Shown: positions 8,424 to 16,506, numbered from the stretch's first letter. The stretch is DNA of 46,682 bases from an uncultured Clostridia bacterium (GCA_937916395.1 CALFTN010000061.1:1-46682), one strand, 5' to 3'. Made by a program: numbers and translations. Notes: generated from the sequence alone by a model not told the origin.

Positions 8424-9035
8424 ATGGACCAGATTAAAATTGGCAAATTCATAAAAGAGTGCCGAAATAAAAATAATCTGACACAAATGCAATTAGCAGA
8501 AAAGTTGGGTATTACTGACAGAGCAATTTCTAAATGGGAAAATGGCAGGGCAATGCCAGATTCTGCAATAATGCTCGACTTGTGTAAGGAGTTAAAAATC
8601 ACAGTTAACGATTTATTATCAGGGGAGGTTGTAAGTGTGAATAACTACAATGAAAATTCAGAAAAAATCATACTCGAAATGGTAAAACAAAAAGAAGAAA
8701 GTGACAAAAGACTTTTAATGCTTGAATGGGTTATTGCGATTCTTTCGTGTATTATTTTGTTTGTGCCAATATTTATAGCTGCGTTGTTACCAATGGAAGA
8801 TTGGCACAGATTGGTCCTTATATTCTCAGGCTTTATTCCTGGAGTTATTGGTTTGTGTTTTGCTATGAAAATTGAACAGGTTGCAGGTTATTATAAATGT
8901 AAAGTGTGTGGTCATTGTTATGTGCCAACATATAAGGCGGTAAATATGGCTATGCATTTTGGCAGAACGCGTTATATGCAATGCCCTGAATGTCACAAAA
9001 GAAGCTGGCAGAAGAAGGTTGTTAGTAAAGATTAA
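8424..9035 (+). CDS. XRE-family HTH regulator with two TM segments and C-terminal zinc ribbon
   Basis: 203 residues. Residues ~3-60 form an HTH_3 (Cro/CI) domain ('NLTQMQLAEKLGITDRAISKWENG'-type recognition region). Two hydrophobic segments follow (~97-120 and ~127-147). The C terminus carries paired CxxC motifs (CKVCGHC and CPEC) that should bind zinc. The layout suggests a membrane-tethered regulator sensing something at or outside the membrane. The start ATG 8424 has AGGAGG 7-8 bases upstream; an in-frame GTG at 8406 lacks a site. It lies 30 bases upstream of the hydrolase gene and is probably co-transcribed. Confidence 0.8.
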   Translation: MDQIKIGKFIKECRNKNNLTQMQLAEKLGITDRAISKWENGRAMPDSAIMLDLCKELKITVNDLLSGEVVSVNNYNENSEKIILEMVKQKEESDKRLLMLEWVIAILSCIILFVPIFIAALLPMEDWHRLVLIFSGFIPGVIGLCFAMKIEQVAGYYKCKVCGHCYVPTYKAVNMAMHFGRTRYMQCPECHKRSWQKKVVSKD

Positions 9036-9065
9036 TTTATTGTATTACCTTGTGAGGTGAAACGA

Positions 9066-9998
9066 ATGAAAATTGAAAAAATTATAATAGGTGAAAATAC
9101 AAAATATCCTTTGAATGGATTATTGACATTGCCGGAAAATATAACCGAGCCAGTACCTGCAGTTGTGTTTGTTCATGGTTCGGGTTCAAGCAATATGGAT
9201 GAAAAAGTTGGTCAATTAACGCCTTTCAAAGATTTAGCAGAAGGTCTTGCAAATAAAGGGATTGCATCCATCAGATACGACAAAAGAAGTTTTGCTCACG
9301 GCTTGAAAATGGTGAGAGATAAAAGCACGATAATAACCGTAAAAGAAGAAACCATAGACGATGCTATTCTTGCTACAGAACTTTTAAAGAAAGATTCAAG
9401 AATCGATTCTCATAATATATTCATTATAGGTCATAGTATGGGTGGAATGTTAGCGCCACGTATTGATTCTGAGGGTGGTAAATACAAAGGGCTTATCATT
9501 ATGGCTGGAACTCCACGCAAATTAGAAGACGTTATGTTAGAACAAAACAAAGCCGTTCTTTGCTCTACTAAAGGCTTGGTGAATTGGATTGTGAGAAAAC
9601 AAGTAGCAAAATTATCGGGTTTGTTTTCAGGGTTATATGAACTTTCAGACGAAGAGGCAAAGAAAAAGAAAGTTATGGGTGGTACTACTCTCTACTATTT
9701 TAAAGAAATGGGAGAGCACTCTGTTGCTGATTACCTTGCGACAACAAAAAAACCAATGCTTATTGTACAGGGCGAAAAAGATTTTCAAGTTTCGGTAGAA
9801 AAAGATTTTAACGAATACAAAAGACTTTTAAACGATAAAACTAACGTAGAATTCCGTTTATATGAAAATCTTAATCACGCTTTTGTGAATTACTTATATA
9901 GTGATATTTTGAAAGCTAAGCAGGAGTATAATACTGAAAGGCATATAGGTGAAGAAGTTGTTTCTAATATTGCAGATTGGATTGTGAAGAATGTATAA
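9066..9998 (+). CDS. Alpha/beta hydrolase (serine esterase/peptidase-like)
   Basis: 310 residues. Catalytic features: 'VFVHGSGSSNMDEK' oxyanion strand, nucleophile elbow 'GHSMGG' (~residue 125), an acidic residue in 'VQGEKDFQVSV' and His in 'ENLNHAFVNY'. There is no signal peptide, so it is cytosolic. It resembles the BAAT/acyl-aminoacyl-peptidase group of esterases; the substrate is not predictable. ATG 9066 follows GAGGTG by 6 bases; the ORF also extends to a GTG at 9057 that lies inside this site. Confidence 0.85.
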   Translation: MKIEKIIIGENTKYPLNGLLTLPENITEPVPAVVFVHGSGSSNMDEKVGQLTPFKDLAEGLANKGIASIRYDKRSFAHGLKMVRDKSTIITVKEETIDDAILATELLKKDSRIDSHNIFIIGHSMGGMLAPRIDSEGGKYKGLIIMAGTPRKLEDVMLEQNKAVLCSTKGLVNWIVRKQVAKLSGLFSGLYELSDEEAKKKKVMGGTTLYYFKEMGEHSVADYLATTKKPMLIVQGEKDFQVSVEKDFNEYKRLLNDKTNVEFRLYENLNHAFVNYLYSDILKAKQEYNTERHIGEEVVSNIADWIVKNV

Positions 9999-10036
9999 AT
10001 AAAACCCGGTATCACCATCGATACCGGGTTTTATTT
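9997..10036. terminator. Bidirectional terminator between the hydrolase and GH127 genes
   Basis: A perfect 17-bp stem (9997-10013 with 10020-10036) overlaps the hydrolase stop codon on one side and the GH127 stop codon on the other. Both strands end the stem with T-rich sequence. Confidence 0.85.
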
Positions 10037-11879
10037 ATCTTGCTAATTTTAGCCACACTGCCATATCTGCTTCGCCACGGTTAGCAAAGGTATAATACGG
10101 CACAAGCATTAAGCGTATAGGTGTTTTTTCATTTTTTAATGGTCTGTAAAGGCCATCAAAGCTTTCATGAACGAATGCATCTACTTCCATAATATTTGCT
10201 TTGAAGAATTCAACATATTTAATGGTTGCATTAAGGTTTTTAGAGAGTGAAATCTGAGAGATTTTATAATCTGTATCAATATCCTCAAGGCAATAAATGA
10301 ATGGGCCGTAAGAAACAGCAACTCGTCCGAAGTTCTGGTCAATTAAAGGATTTGCTTCATTTAAAACAGCTTTCATTTCTAAATCAAGCTCAACAGTAAG
10401 TTTTTTGCCCTCACATTTAATATAAACAAATCCGTCAACAGGTTTCGGTTTAATAGCGGTTTTATCTGCTTTTATTGTGTATTTCTGACACCAGCCAGGA
10501 ATTCTTAAAGCGATTTGTTTACCCTCGCATTTACCAGAAATGGTAATTTTTATTTTGCCGTTCAATGGGTAATCAGTCGTTTGCTTGATTTTAATTCCGT
10601 CGAAAGCTGCAGATGATTTTGCATAATGGTGAATATAAATTGTATTTTCATCAGTTGTATAAAGAAAATCACCAAATGATTCAATAAATCTTGTGAAGTT
10701 TGGTGGACAACATGAACAATCGAAAATAGCTTGTCTTTCGGTAGCAGGGTAATTCTGATTTTCCATTCTGTATTTGTGGGTAAGTCTGCGTTCTTTTAAG
10801 TTTATTTCAAGTGGGTTTGTGTAGAAAAATTCTCTGCCACTTATAGAGCAAGAAGCAAAAATATTGTTATAAATTGCTCTTTCTGCAACATCATCATAAA
10901 TTGAGTTTATATCAATTAAATTCATTCTTTTTGCAAGTAAAGCAAGACCTATACCAGCACAGCTTTCAGAGTAAGCAAATTGATTTGGTAAATCGTATTC
11001 TTCAGTAAAGCATTCGCCCAAGATACCTGAGCCTACACCACCTGTAATATACATCTTTTTAGTTGCAATGTCTTTAAAAAGTGCTGTACAAGCAGTTTTT
11101 AATTCAGCGTCTTCGTCAATTCTTGCAAGGTCAGCCATAGCACAGTAAAGATATTCAGCTCTTACAGCGTGACCTACAGCCTCTCTCATATTTCTTACAG
11201 GCTCGTGGCTTTGCTCGTATTTAAAGTCTGTGTGGTTATAAATTGGTCTGTCTTTTTCGTTGTTACCCCTTAAATTAATGAAGTAACGTGCAAGCTTTAA
11301 ATATTCTAATTTTTCTGTGTATTCCCATAATTTTATTAAAGCAAGTTCAATTTCTTCGTGACCAGGTGTGGCAAAAGCAGCTTCATATTTGTCCATAAAT
11401 ACATCTTTAATATGAAGCACATATTTTTCCATACATCTTAAAAATTTGGATTTACCTGTTGCCTTGTGGTAGGCAATGGCAGCTTCAATTAAATGACCTG
11501 CACAATAAAGCTCATGTGCATCACGATTTGTAAAACGCCTTGTAGGGTCACAAACTGTGTGGTAAATATTGAAGTAACCATCTAAAAATTGATTGTCATG
11601 AATCCAGTCTACTATTATATCAATAACTTCTTCTAAATTTTCATCTGGTGCATTAATAAGTGAATAAGCTACACCTTCAATCCATTTTGCTATGTCAGAA
11701 TCCCAGAAGATGTGTGGTTTTTTTTCGTCACCAGGTTTCCAGTCACATGCAAATGCAGTAACTCTGCCTGAATCATAGAATTGCTTATATATTACAGGCA
11801 TGGTAACATCCCTGTTTGTGTTTTGTTTAGCTTCCCAAAATCCACCAAAATCAATATTTTCAAAGGATATTTGCTTCAT
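10035..11879 (-). CDS. GH127 beta-L-arabinofuranosidase
   Basis: 614 residues of the DUF1680/Glyco_hydro_127 family. The family uses a cysteine nucleophile in a zinc site formed by one Glu and three Cys. Here the equivalents are E305 and C307 ('YSESCAGIG'), and C388, C390, C391 ('FDCSCCPPNF'), with spacing exactly as in the characterised enzyme HypBA1. An (alpha/alpha)6-barrel precedes two beta domains. There is no signal peptide, so it should cleave arabino-oligosaccharides in the cytosol. Start ATG 11879 has GGGGTGA 5-6 bases upstream; the upstream in-frame extension has no site. It has its own promoter and shares a terminator with the convergent hydrolase. Confidence 0.9.
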   Translation of the reverse strand: MKQISFENIDFGGFWEAKQNTNRDVTMPVIYKQFYDSGRVTAFACDWKPGDEKKPHIFWDSDIAKWIEGVAYSLINAPDENLEEVIDIIVDWIHDNQFLDGYFNIYHTVCDPTRRFTNRDAHELYCAGHLIEAAIAYHKATGKSKFLRCMEKYVLHIKDVFMDKYEAAFATPGHEEIELALIKLWEYTEKLEYLKLARYFINLRGNNEKDRPIYNHTDFKYEQSHEPVRNMREAVGHAVRAEYLYCAMADLARIDEDAELKTACTALFKDIATKKMYITGGVGSGILGECFTEEYDLPNQFAYSESCAGIGLALLAKRMNLIDINSIYDDVAERAIYNNIFASCSISGREFFYTNPLEINLKERRLTHKYRMENQNYPATERQAIFDCSCCPPNFTRFIESFGDFLYTTDENTIYIHHYAKSSAAFDGIKIKQTTDYPLNGKIKITISGKCEGKQIALRIPGWCQKYTIKADKTAIKPKPVDGFVYIKCEGKKLTVELDLEMKAVLNEANPLIDQNFGRVAVSYGPFIYCLEDIDTDYKISQISLSKNLNATIKYVEFFKANIMEVDAFVHESFDGLYRPLKNEKTPIRLMLVPYYTFANRGEADMAVWLKLAR

Positions 11880-11909
11880 GTTGTCACCCCACAGATTAAA
11901 TATGAATAC

Positions 11910-11938
11910 ATTATAATATATTTTTGTTGTTATAGCAA
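11910..11938 (-). promoter_or_regulatory. Promoter of the GH127 gene
   Basis: On the minus strand, TTGCTA (11938-11933) and TATAAT (11915-11910) have a 17-base spacer, about 30 bases upstream of the start. The rest of 11940-12177 shows no supported gene. Confidence 0.6.
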
Positions 11939-12140
11939 GAAATGTAAGAAATTTCAAGAAAAATTACACAAACTTTTTTGACAAATGGCAAAAAACACTA
12001 CTTGTTAGTAGGAGAAGATGGACGAGTTGATGTACTTTCATTGTGGAAGTTGCACAAAAACAATAGACTTTGTTTGGTGGTTTTATTCAAAGGGGTAACA
12101 AAGTGTCTTTTTTCGCGAAAATACGTCATTTTCGTCAAAG

Positions 12141-12170
12141 TGCACAAACGAGATATAATTTAGTTGTGCA
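12141..12170. promoter_or_regulatory. TGCACAA/TTGTGCA inverted repeat with internal TATAAT
   Basis: A perfect 7-bp inverted repeat surrounds a TATAAT box (12154-12159), directly upstream of the promoter at 12178. It could be an operator or a second promoter for the small ORF unit. Confidence 0.35.
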
Positions 12171-12177
12171 AAATAAC

Positions 12178-12205
12178 TTGACATTTGTGAAAAATATGCT
12201 ATAAT
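12178..12205 (+). promoter_or_regulatory. Promoter of the 40-aa ORF
   Basis: Consensus TTGACA (12178-12183), 16-base spacer, consensus TATAAT (12200-12205). Confidence 0.8.
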
Positions 12206-12238
12206 CAACTCGTAAATTAAACAAAGGAGTTAAACACA

Positions 12239-12361
12239 ATGATGAACTTAAACGACATTAAAAACCAGCTTTTAGTAGAAATCGAAAATGAAAAAGGTTT
12301 TTCTTTCAGAAAGCTTGCAAAAATCATTGAGTTAAACGCTGTTCTCAACAACCTTCAATAA
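12239..12361 (+). CDS. Small ORF, 40 residues, unknown function
   Basis: Begins 'MMNLNDIKNQ' and ends 'VLNNLQ'. It has a consensus promoter 34 bases upstream and an AAAGGAG ribosome site 8 bases before the ATG, so it is very probably translated. The product is charged and helix-prone with no signal peptide, TM segment or Cys. I do not recognise it. Its last codons (AACAACCTT) can pair with a sequence just downstream of the stop, which links its translation to the structure of the following leader; it could be either a free small protein or a leader peptide. A terminator (12454-12504) lies between it and ligA. Confidence 0.65.
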   Translation: MMNLNDIKNQLLVEIENEKGFSFRKLAKIIELNAVLNNLQ

Positions 12362-12428
12362 TTTTTATACTAAGGTTGTTAGAGCAACTCTAACCCACCC
12401 ATAACACTCTTTTCCCCTTTAGAGTGTT
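12347..12428 (+). promoter_or_regulatory. Competing hairpins after the 40-aa ORF
   Basis: AACAACCTT (12347-12355, inside the ORF) pairs perfectly with AAGGTTGTT (12372-12380). The alternative stem GTTAGAG/CTCTAAC (12378-12384 with 12388-12394) overlaps that partner, so the two are mutually exclusive. A third stem AACACTCT/AGAGTGTT (12403-12410 with 12421-12428) follows. The arrangement resembles attenuation leaders. Confidence 0.45.
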
Positions 12429-12453
12429 TACATATATTCATATTTATTTAATT

Positions 12454-12504
12454 AAAAGCCAAAACACACGCACTTGGGCAATAGCCTGGGTGCGTGGCTT
12501 TTTT
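12454..12504 (+). terminator. Terminator before ligA
   Basis: A GC-rich stem CACGCACTTGGGC/GCCTGGGTGCGTG (three G-U pairs, 4-base loop) inside an AAAAGC/GCTTTT outer pairing, ending in T6. Confidence 0.75.
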
Positions 12505-12576
12505 ATGTGAAAACACTTTTAAATTTGTTAAGTTTGTGGTAAAATATTAAAGATATTTATTTATAGGTGATTCGTT

Positions 12577-14565
12577 ATGGATTTTGAAGTAGCAAAAAAG
12601 AGGGTAGAAGAGTTAACAGCTATTCTCAACGATTGTATTGAAAAATATTATATGGGTAACGAAAGTGACGTTTCTGACTACGATTACGATATGATGATGC
12701 GTGAGCTTTCAAAACTTGAAAATGAATTTCCTGAGCTTTTGATGCAGAATTCACCAACTCATAGAGTAGGTGGCAGAAGTGATGAGAATTTATTTAAGAG
12801 TGTTACTCATTTGGTACCAATGGAAAGCTTGCAGGATGCATTCTCAGATGAAGAGCTTTTTGATTTTGAAAAGCGTGTTACAGATGTTTTCCCTGAGGCG
12901 GAATACACAGTTGAGCCAAAAATTGATGGTCTTTCTTGCTCTTTGGAATATCGTGATGGCGTTTTAGTCAGAGCTTCTACACGTGGAGATGGTCTTGTTG
13001 GTGAGGATGTCACTGCAAATGTAAAAACAATACGTTCAGTGCCACTCACGTTAAAAGAAAAAGTTCCATTTATTGAAGTCCGTGGCGAGGTGTATATGTC
13101 GCACAAGTCTTTTGAGGAATTAGTTGAAAAGCAAGAACTAAACGATGAAAAGCCTTTTAAAAATCCAAGAAATGCTGCATCTGGTTCATTAAGGCAAAAG
13201 GATGCAAAAGTTACTGCTTCAAGAAAGCTAGATATTTTCATTTTTAATATTCAACAAATTGAAGGTGGCAGAGAGGTAAAAACTCATTATGACTCACTCG
13301 AATATTTAAAAGAATTAGGCTTCAGCGTTGTTCCTGATTTTGCACTTTGTAAAAATGTAACTGAATGTATTGAAAAAATCAAAGATATTGGTGATAATCG
13401 TGGTAACTTGCCGTTTGATATTGATGGTGCTGTTATAAAGGTTAATGATTTTAGCGAAAGAAAGACCTTGGGTAGCACTGCTAAATATCCTAAGTGGGCA
13501 GTTGCTTTTAAATATCCACCAGAAGAAAAAGAAACAAAGCTTCTGTGGGTTGATGTTCAGGTTGGCAGAACTGGTGTTTTAACACCAACTGCAGTTTTTG
13601 AGCCAATTACTCTTGCAGGAACTACCGTAGGTAGAGCAACTCTTCATAACTCAGATTTTATTAAAGAGAAGCAAATTGCAATAGGTGATACTATCGTTGT
13701 AAGAAAAGCAGGCGATATTATTCCGGAGGTTGTTACAGTATCAAAGCATAACAATATCAATCAGGAATATACTTTACCTTCAACTTGTCCGGCTTGTCAG
13801 AGTAAGGTTGTTCGTGAAGAGGGAGAGGCTGCTGTTCGTTGCCTCAACCCAGATTGCCCTGCACAGCTTCTCAGAAAATTGATTCACTTCTGTTCAAGAG
13901 ATGCAATGGATATTGAAGGTCTTGGCGATGCTGTTTTAGAAGTTCTTGTAAATGAGAAGCTCATAGAGAAGGCTTCTGATATTTATCATTTGCAGGCTCA
14001 GGATATTGCATCATTAGAGCGAATGGGCGAAAAAAGTGCTCAGAATCTTTTAACTGCTATTGAAAATTCTAAAAAGAATGATTTATACAGAGTGATATTT
14101 GCACTGGGTATTCGTCACATAGGTCAGAAAGCAGCTAAGCTTTTAAGTAAACGCTTTGGTAATATGGAAAATCTTCTTAATGCAACTCTCGAAGATGTAG
14201 TTTCAATAGATGGTTTTGGTGATGTAATGGCAAAAGCCTTTACAGACACAATTTCTCTACCACAAACACGTGAGCTTATAGAAGAGCTTAAATCAGTAGG
14301 CGTTAATATGGAAAATCTCTCTAAAACCGAAGATTTACGTTTTGCTGGTCAGACCTTCGTTTTAACCGGTACGCTTTCTCAGTTTACAAGAACTGAAGCA
14401 AGTGAAATAATTGAAAAATTCGGTGGTAAAACATCTGGCTCTGTATCAAAAAAAACAAGTATAGTTTTAGCTGGCGAAGATGCTGGTAGCAAGCTCAGAA
14501 AAGCGAATGAATTGGGTGTAAGAGTTATTAGTGAAGATGAGTTTAGTGAGATGATTAGGGACTAG
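12577..14565 (+). CDS. ligA: NAD-dependent DNA ligase
   Basis: 662 residues, the usual length. It seals nicks in replication and repair using NAD. Domain Ia is at the N terminus. The adenylation domain has the AMP-accepting lysine in 'KIDG' (K115), followed by an OB fold. The zinc finger is 'CPAC...CLNPDCPAQ' (~residues 408-432). HhH repeats (~450-570) and a C-terminal BRCT domain (~585-662) follow. The start has AGGTGA 6 bases upstream. The stop codon TAG is the first unit of a heptamer repeat array, so the array begins inside the gene. Confidence 0.97.
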   Translation: MDFEVAKKRVEELTAILNDCIEKYYMGNESDVSDYDYDMMMRELSKLENEFPELLMQNSPTHRVGGRSDENLFKSVTHLVPMESLQDAFSDEELFDFEKRVTDVFPEAEYTVEPKIDGLSCSLEYRDGVLVRASTRGDGLVGEDVTANVKTIRSVPLTLKEKVPFIEVRGEVYMSHKSFEELVEKQELNDEKPFKNPRNAASGSLRQKDAKVTASRKLDIFIFNIQQIEGGREVKTHYDSLEYLKELGFSVVPDFALCKNVTECIEKIKDIGDNRGNLPFDIDGAVIKVNDFSERKTLGSTAKYPKWAVAFKYPPEEKETKLLWVDVQVGRTGVLTPTAVFEPITLAGTTVGRATLHNSDFIKEKQIAIGDTIVVRKAGDIIPEVVTVSKHNNINQEYTLPSTCPACQSKVVREEGEAAVRCLNPDCPAQLLRKLIHFCSRDAMDIEGLGDAVLEVLVNEKLIEKASDIYHLQAQDIASLERMGEKSAQNLLTAIENSKKNDLYRVIFALGIRHIGQKAAKLLSKRFGNMENLLNATLEDVVSIDGFGDVMAKAFTDTISLPQTRELIEELKSVGVNMENLSKTEDLRFAGQTFVLTGTLSQFTRTEASEIIEKFGGKTSGSVSKKTSIVLAGEDAGSKLRKANELGVRVISEDEFSEMIRD

Positions 14566-14632
14566 GAATTAGGAACTAGGAATTAGGAACTAGGAACTAG
14601 GAAATAGGAAATAGGAAATAGGAAGTAGGGGG
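14554..14632. repeat. Heptamer tandem array (TAGGAAC/TAGGAAT/TAGGAAA), ~10 units
   Basis: About ten 7-bp units run from the last codons of ligA, supplying its TAG stop, to the start region of the methyltransferase, whose only strong SD-like sequence (TAGGGGGA) is the last unit. There is no inner hairpin in this copy. Confidence 0.85.
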
Positions 14633-14659
14633 ATTTTGTTGAATCCTATGGGTGATGTT

Positions 14660-15295
14660 ATGAACCAAAATGAATATTGGAACTCAGTAGCGGAAGAAAA
14701 GAAATTTACAACTATTTTAGATGTTCCAATGTTTTCAAAATATGTTTCAAAGAATAGTAAAATCCTTGATGTCGGTTGTGGTTATGGCAGAATTATTAAT
14801 GAACTTTTTGAGAATGGTTTTAATAACCTAACAGGCGTTGATACCGCTGAGAATATGATTAAAAGGGGAAAACGGGAATTTCCGCATTTAAATTTAATTG
14901 CTAATCCTGATGGAAAAATTCCTTTCCCTGATAACAGTTTTGATGCTGTAGTATTATTCGGTATTCTTACTTGTATTCCTGGTGACGAATTACAACAAGA
15001 TTTTTTGAAAGAGGTTGAAAGAGTGCTGAAACCTCAAGGAATAATTTACGTTAATGATTTTCTCTTGAATAAGGGCTTTAAAAATTGGTTGGAATATAAA
15101 AGAGCGGAGAAAGAAACCGGCATATATGGTGTGTTTAAAACACACGATGGAGTTACTGTAAGACAGCATAAAGAAAGTTATATTTTAGAACTTCTTTCAA
15201 ACTTCAAAAAACTCGAATATAAAAAGAGCGTTATACCAACTATGAATGGTGGTAAGTCGAATTCGTTTGAATTTATTGGCATTTTAGAGAATTAA
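14660..15295 (+). CDS. Class I SAM-dependent methyltransferase
   Basis: 211 residues from ATG 14660. SAM-binding motif I is 'ILDVGCGYGR' (~residue 40), the acidic residue at the end of beta2 is in 'LTGVDTAENM', and motif IV is 'FDAVVLFGILTCIP' (Methyltransf_11/25 type). The substrate is unknown. Start choice is uncertain: TTG 14636 or 14639 lies just after the SD-like end of the heptamer array, while ATG 14660 has a weaker GGGTGA 4 bases upstream but gives the usual 'MNxNEYW' N terminus of this family. Confidence 0.8.
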   Translation: MNQNEYWNSVAEEKKFTTILDVPMFSKYVSKNSKILDVGCGYGRIINELFENGFNNLTGVDTAENMIKRGKREFPHLNLIANPDGKIPFPDNSFDAVVLFGILTCIPGDELQQDFLKEVERVLKPQGIIYVNDFLLNKGFKNWLEYKRAEKETGIYGVFKTHDGVTVRQHKESYILELLSNFKKLEYKKSVIPTMNGGKSNSFEFIGILEN

Positions 15296-15303
15296 AATGC
15301 AGG

Positions 15304-15332
15304 TTGACAATATAATTTATTTGTAGTATATT
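15304..15332 (+). promoter_or_regulatory. Promoter of the small-RNA candidate
   Basis: TTGACA (15304-15309), 17-base spacer, TATATT (15327-15332), following the methyltransferase stop with no ORF immediately downstream. Confidence 0.6.
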
Positions 15333-15338
15333 ATAAAT

Positions 15339-15430
15339 GAACAAGGAACTATCCGATAAACGGCTAGTCCTGCAATGGATTAAAAGAAATTAACCGCTTA
15401 GTTTGCAGACAGGGCGGTTATTTCTTTTTT
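15339..15430 (+). ncRNA. Candidate small RNA (~92 nt)
   Basis: The boundaries come from the promoter at 15304-15332 and a terminator at 15384-15430 (AAGAAATTAACCGC with GCGGTTATTTCTT, one bulge, then T6). The 5' part folds into AGG-A-ACTA...TAGTCCT with an inner CCG/CGG stem and ATAAA loop (15344-15371). No ORF with a ribosome site lies inside. Hairpins of this style occur near type I toxin-antitoxin loci in Clostridia as far as I recall, but I see no toxin gene, so the function is open. Confidence 0.5.
15384..15430 (+). terminator. Terminator of the small-RNA candidate
   Basis: A 13-bp stem with a single bulge, a 16-base loop and a final T6 run. Confidence 0.7.
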
Positions 15431-15458
15431 ATTATATCAATAACAAGTGCAATTATAG

Positions 15459-15590
15459 AAAGGTGAAACAATATCTTTCAAATGGATTGCCGAAAATGAA
15501 TTTATTGAGTTTGTTAACTCAGATAATATGATAGATACTCAAAAAAGACGTTACACTAATTTGTTTAAAGAAAAAGGGTATTTGAGATAA
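15459..15590 (+). pseudogene. Broken small ORF (~43 codons, no start codon)
   Basis: An open frame 'ISFKWIAENEFIEFVNSDN...' ending 'KEKGYLR' follows an AGGTGA site, but the codon at the proper distance is ATA (15471) rather than ATG/GTG/TTG. The composition is protein-like. It could be the tail of a lost gene or a small gene with a mutated start; no family is recognised. Confidence 0.35.
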
Positions 15591-15628
15591 TGAGCAAAAA
15601 ATAATTGTTTTTGAATAAATAATGCACA

Positions 15629-15682
15629 AACTAAACATGAGAACTCTCGCATTTTAGTATGCGAGAGTTCTCATGTTTAGTT
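15629..15682. terminator. Perfect 24-bp palindrome with 6-base loop downstream of the nucleoside phosphorylase
   Basis: 15629-15652 pairs without mismatch with 15659-15682. It lies 15 bases beyond the phosphorylase stop (minus strand), where a terminator is expected, but neither flank has a T tract, so its role as a terminator is assumed. Confidence 0.55.
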
Positions 15683-15696
15683 AATAAAATAATACT

Positions 15697-16506
15697 TTAT
15701 AGCATATTTAAAATGATTTCTGGGATAATTGTGTTTTTTACTAATCTACGATATGATTTGTTTTCTACATCTCTTCCAGATAATAAACTTTTATCTTTTA
15801 TTGTATTATCTGAAATACTAAAGAGAGCGACTATAGGAATATTAATTAGTTTTGCGGCTCTAAATGCGGCAGCACATTCCATTTCGATAACATTACATCC
15901 TAATTCCATTATTTTTTCTAAGTGCATATATTGAGCAAAAATTGTATCTGTACTAAAATTCTTTTCTTTATGAAAATTGAATTTATACTTAGATTGCAAT
16001 TCCTTAGAACAATTTATAGCTTGTGATAATAAGTCAATATCAGGAAAGACTTCTTCTCCCAAAACATCGTTACTGAAATTTTTTGATGCAATATATCTAC
16101 TTGCTCCATCACCTGTAATTGAACAATTTGGAATGACAAGATCTCCTATATCAAATTTTTCATTTAAGCCACCAGCAGATCCAATGAATATTATTTTTTT
16201 GCATTCTGTCATACCTAAAGCTAAAACTGCATCCATCAATAATGTTGCAGAAAAACCAGTTTTTATATATGTAAAACTTTTTTTGTTTATTTCAACATCC
16301 CAAACTTTGTAAGATGAAAATAGGGTGTTGTTTGAACTGATAAGTTTCGTTTTACGGGCTTTAATAAAATAAGATAATTCCCATGAAGGTGCAATAACTA
16401 CAGTTTCTTTGATTTGAGAGGTTTTTACGCCCAAAACATTCTCAAAAATAAATTCTTTTTGAGAACCATATGATTCAATACCGGCAATAAGGTCGTTGTA
16501 ATTCAT
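15697..16506 (-). CDS. Nucleoside phosphorylase (PNP/UDP family)
   Basis: 269 residues of the PNP_UDP_1 fold. The conserved phosphate/active-site segment is 'IIFIGSAGGLNEKFDIGDLVIP' (quoted in part as FIGSAGGL, ~residue 108), and the nucleoside-binding segment is 'VIEMECAAAFRAA' (E-M-E, ~residue 208). The family cleaves purine nucleosides or uridine with phosphate; the substrate cannot be chosen from sequence alone. The start has AGAAGGA 8 bases upstream. The MazG-like gene 65 bases upstream on the same strand suggests a nucleotide-salvage or sanitation unit. Confidence 0.85.
   Translation of the reverse strand: MNYNDLIAGIESYGSQKEFIFENVLGVKTSQIKETVVIAPSWELSYFIKARKTKLISSNNTLFSSYKVWDVEINKKSFTYIKTGFSATLLMDAVLALGMTECKKIIFIGSAGGLNEKFDIGDLVIPNCSITGDGASRYIASKNFSNDVLGEEVFPDIDLLSQAINCSKELQSKYKFNFHKEKNFSTDTIFAQYMHLEKIMELGCNVIEMECAAAFRAAKLINIPIVALFSISDNTIKDKSLLSGRDVENKSYRRLVKNTIIPEIILNML

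Noticed and set aside
11978..12163. 61-aa open frame starting with TTG upstream of the 40-aa ORF
   Set aside because: There is no ribosome site, the start is non-ATG and it crosses the palindromic promoter region; it is not protein-like.
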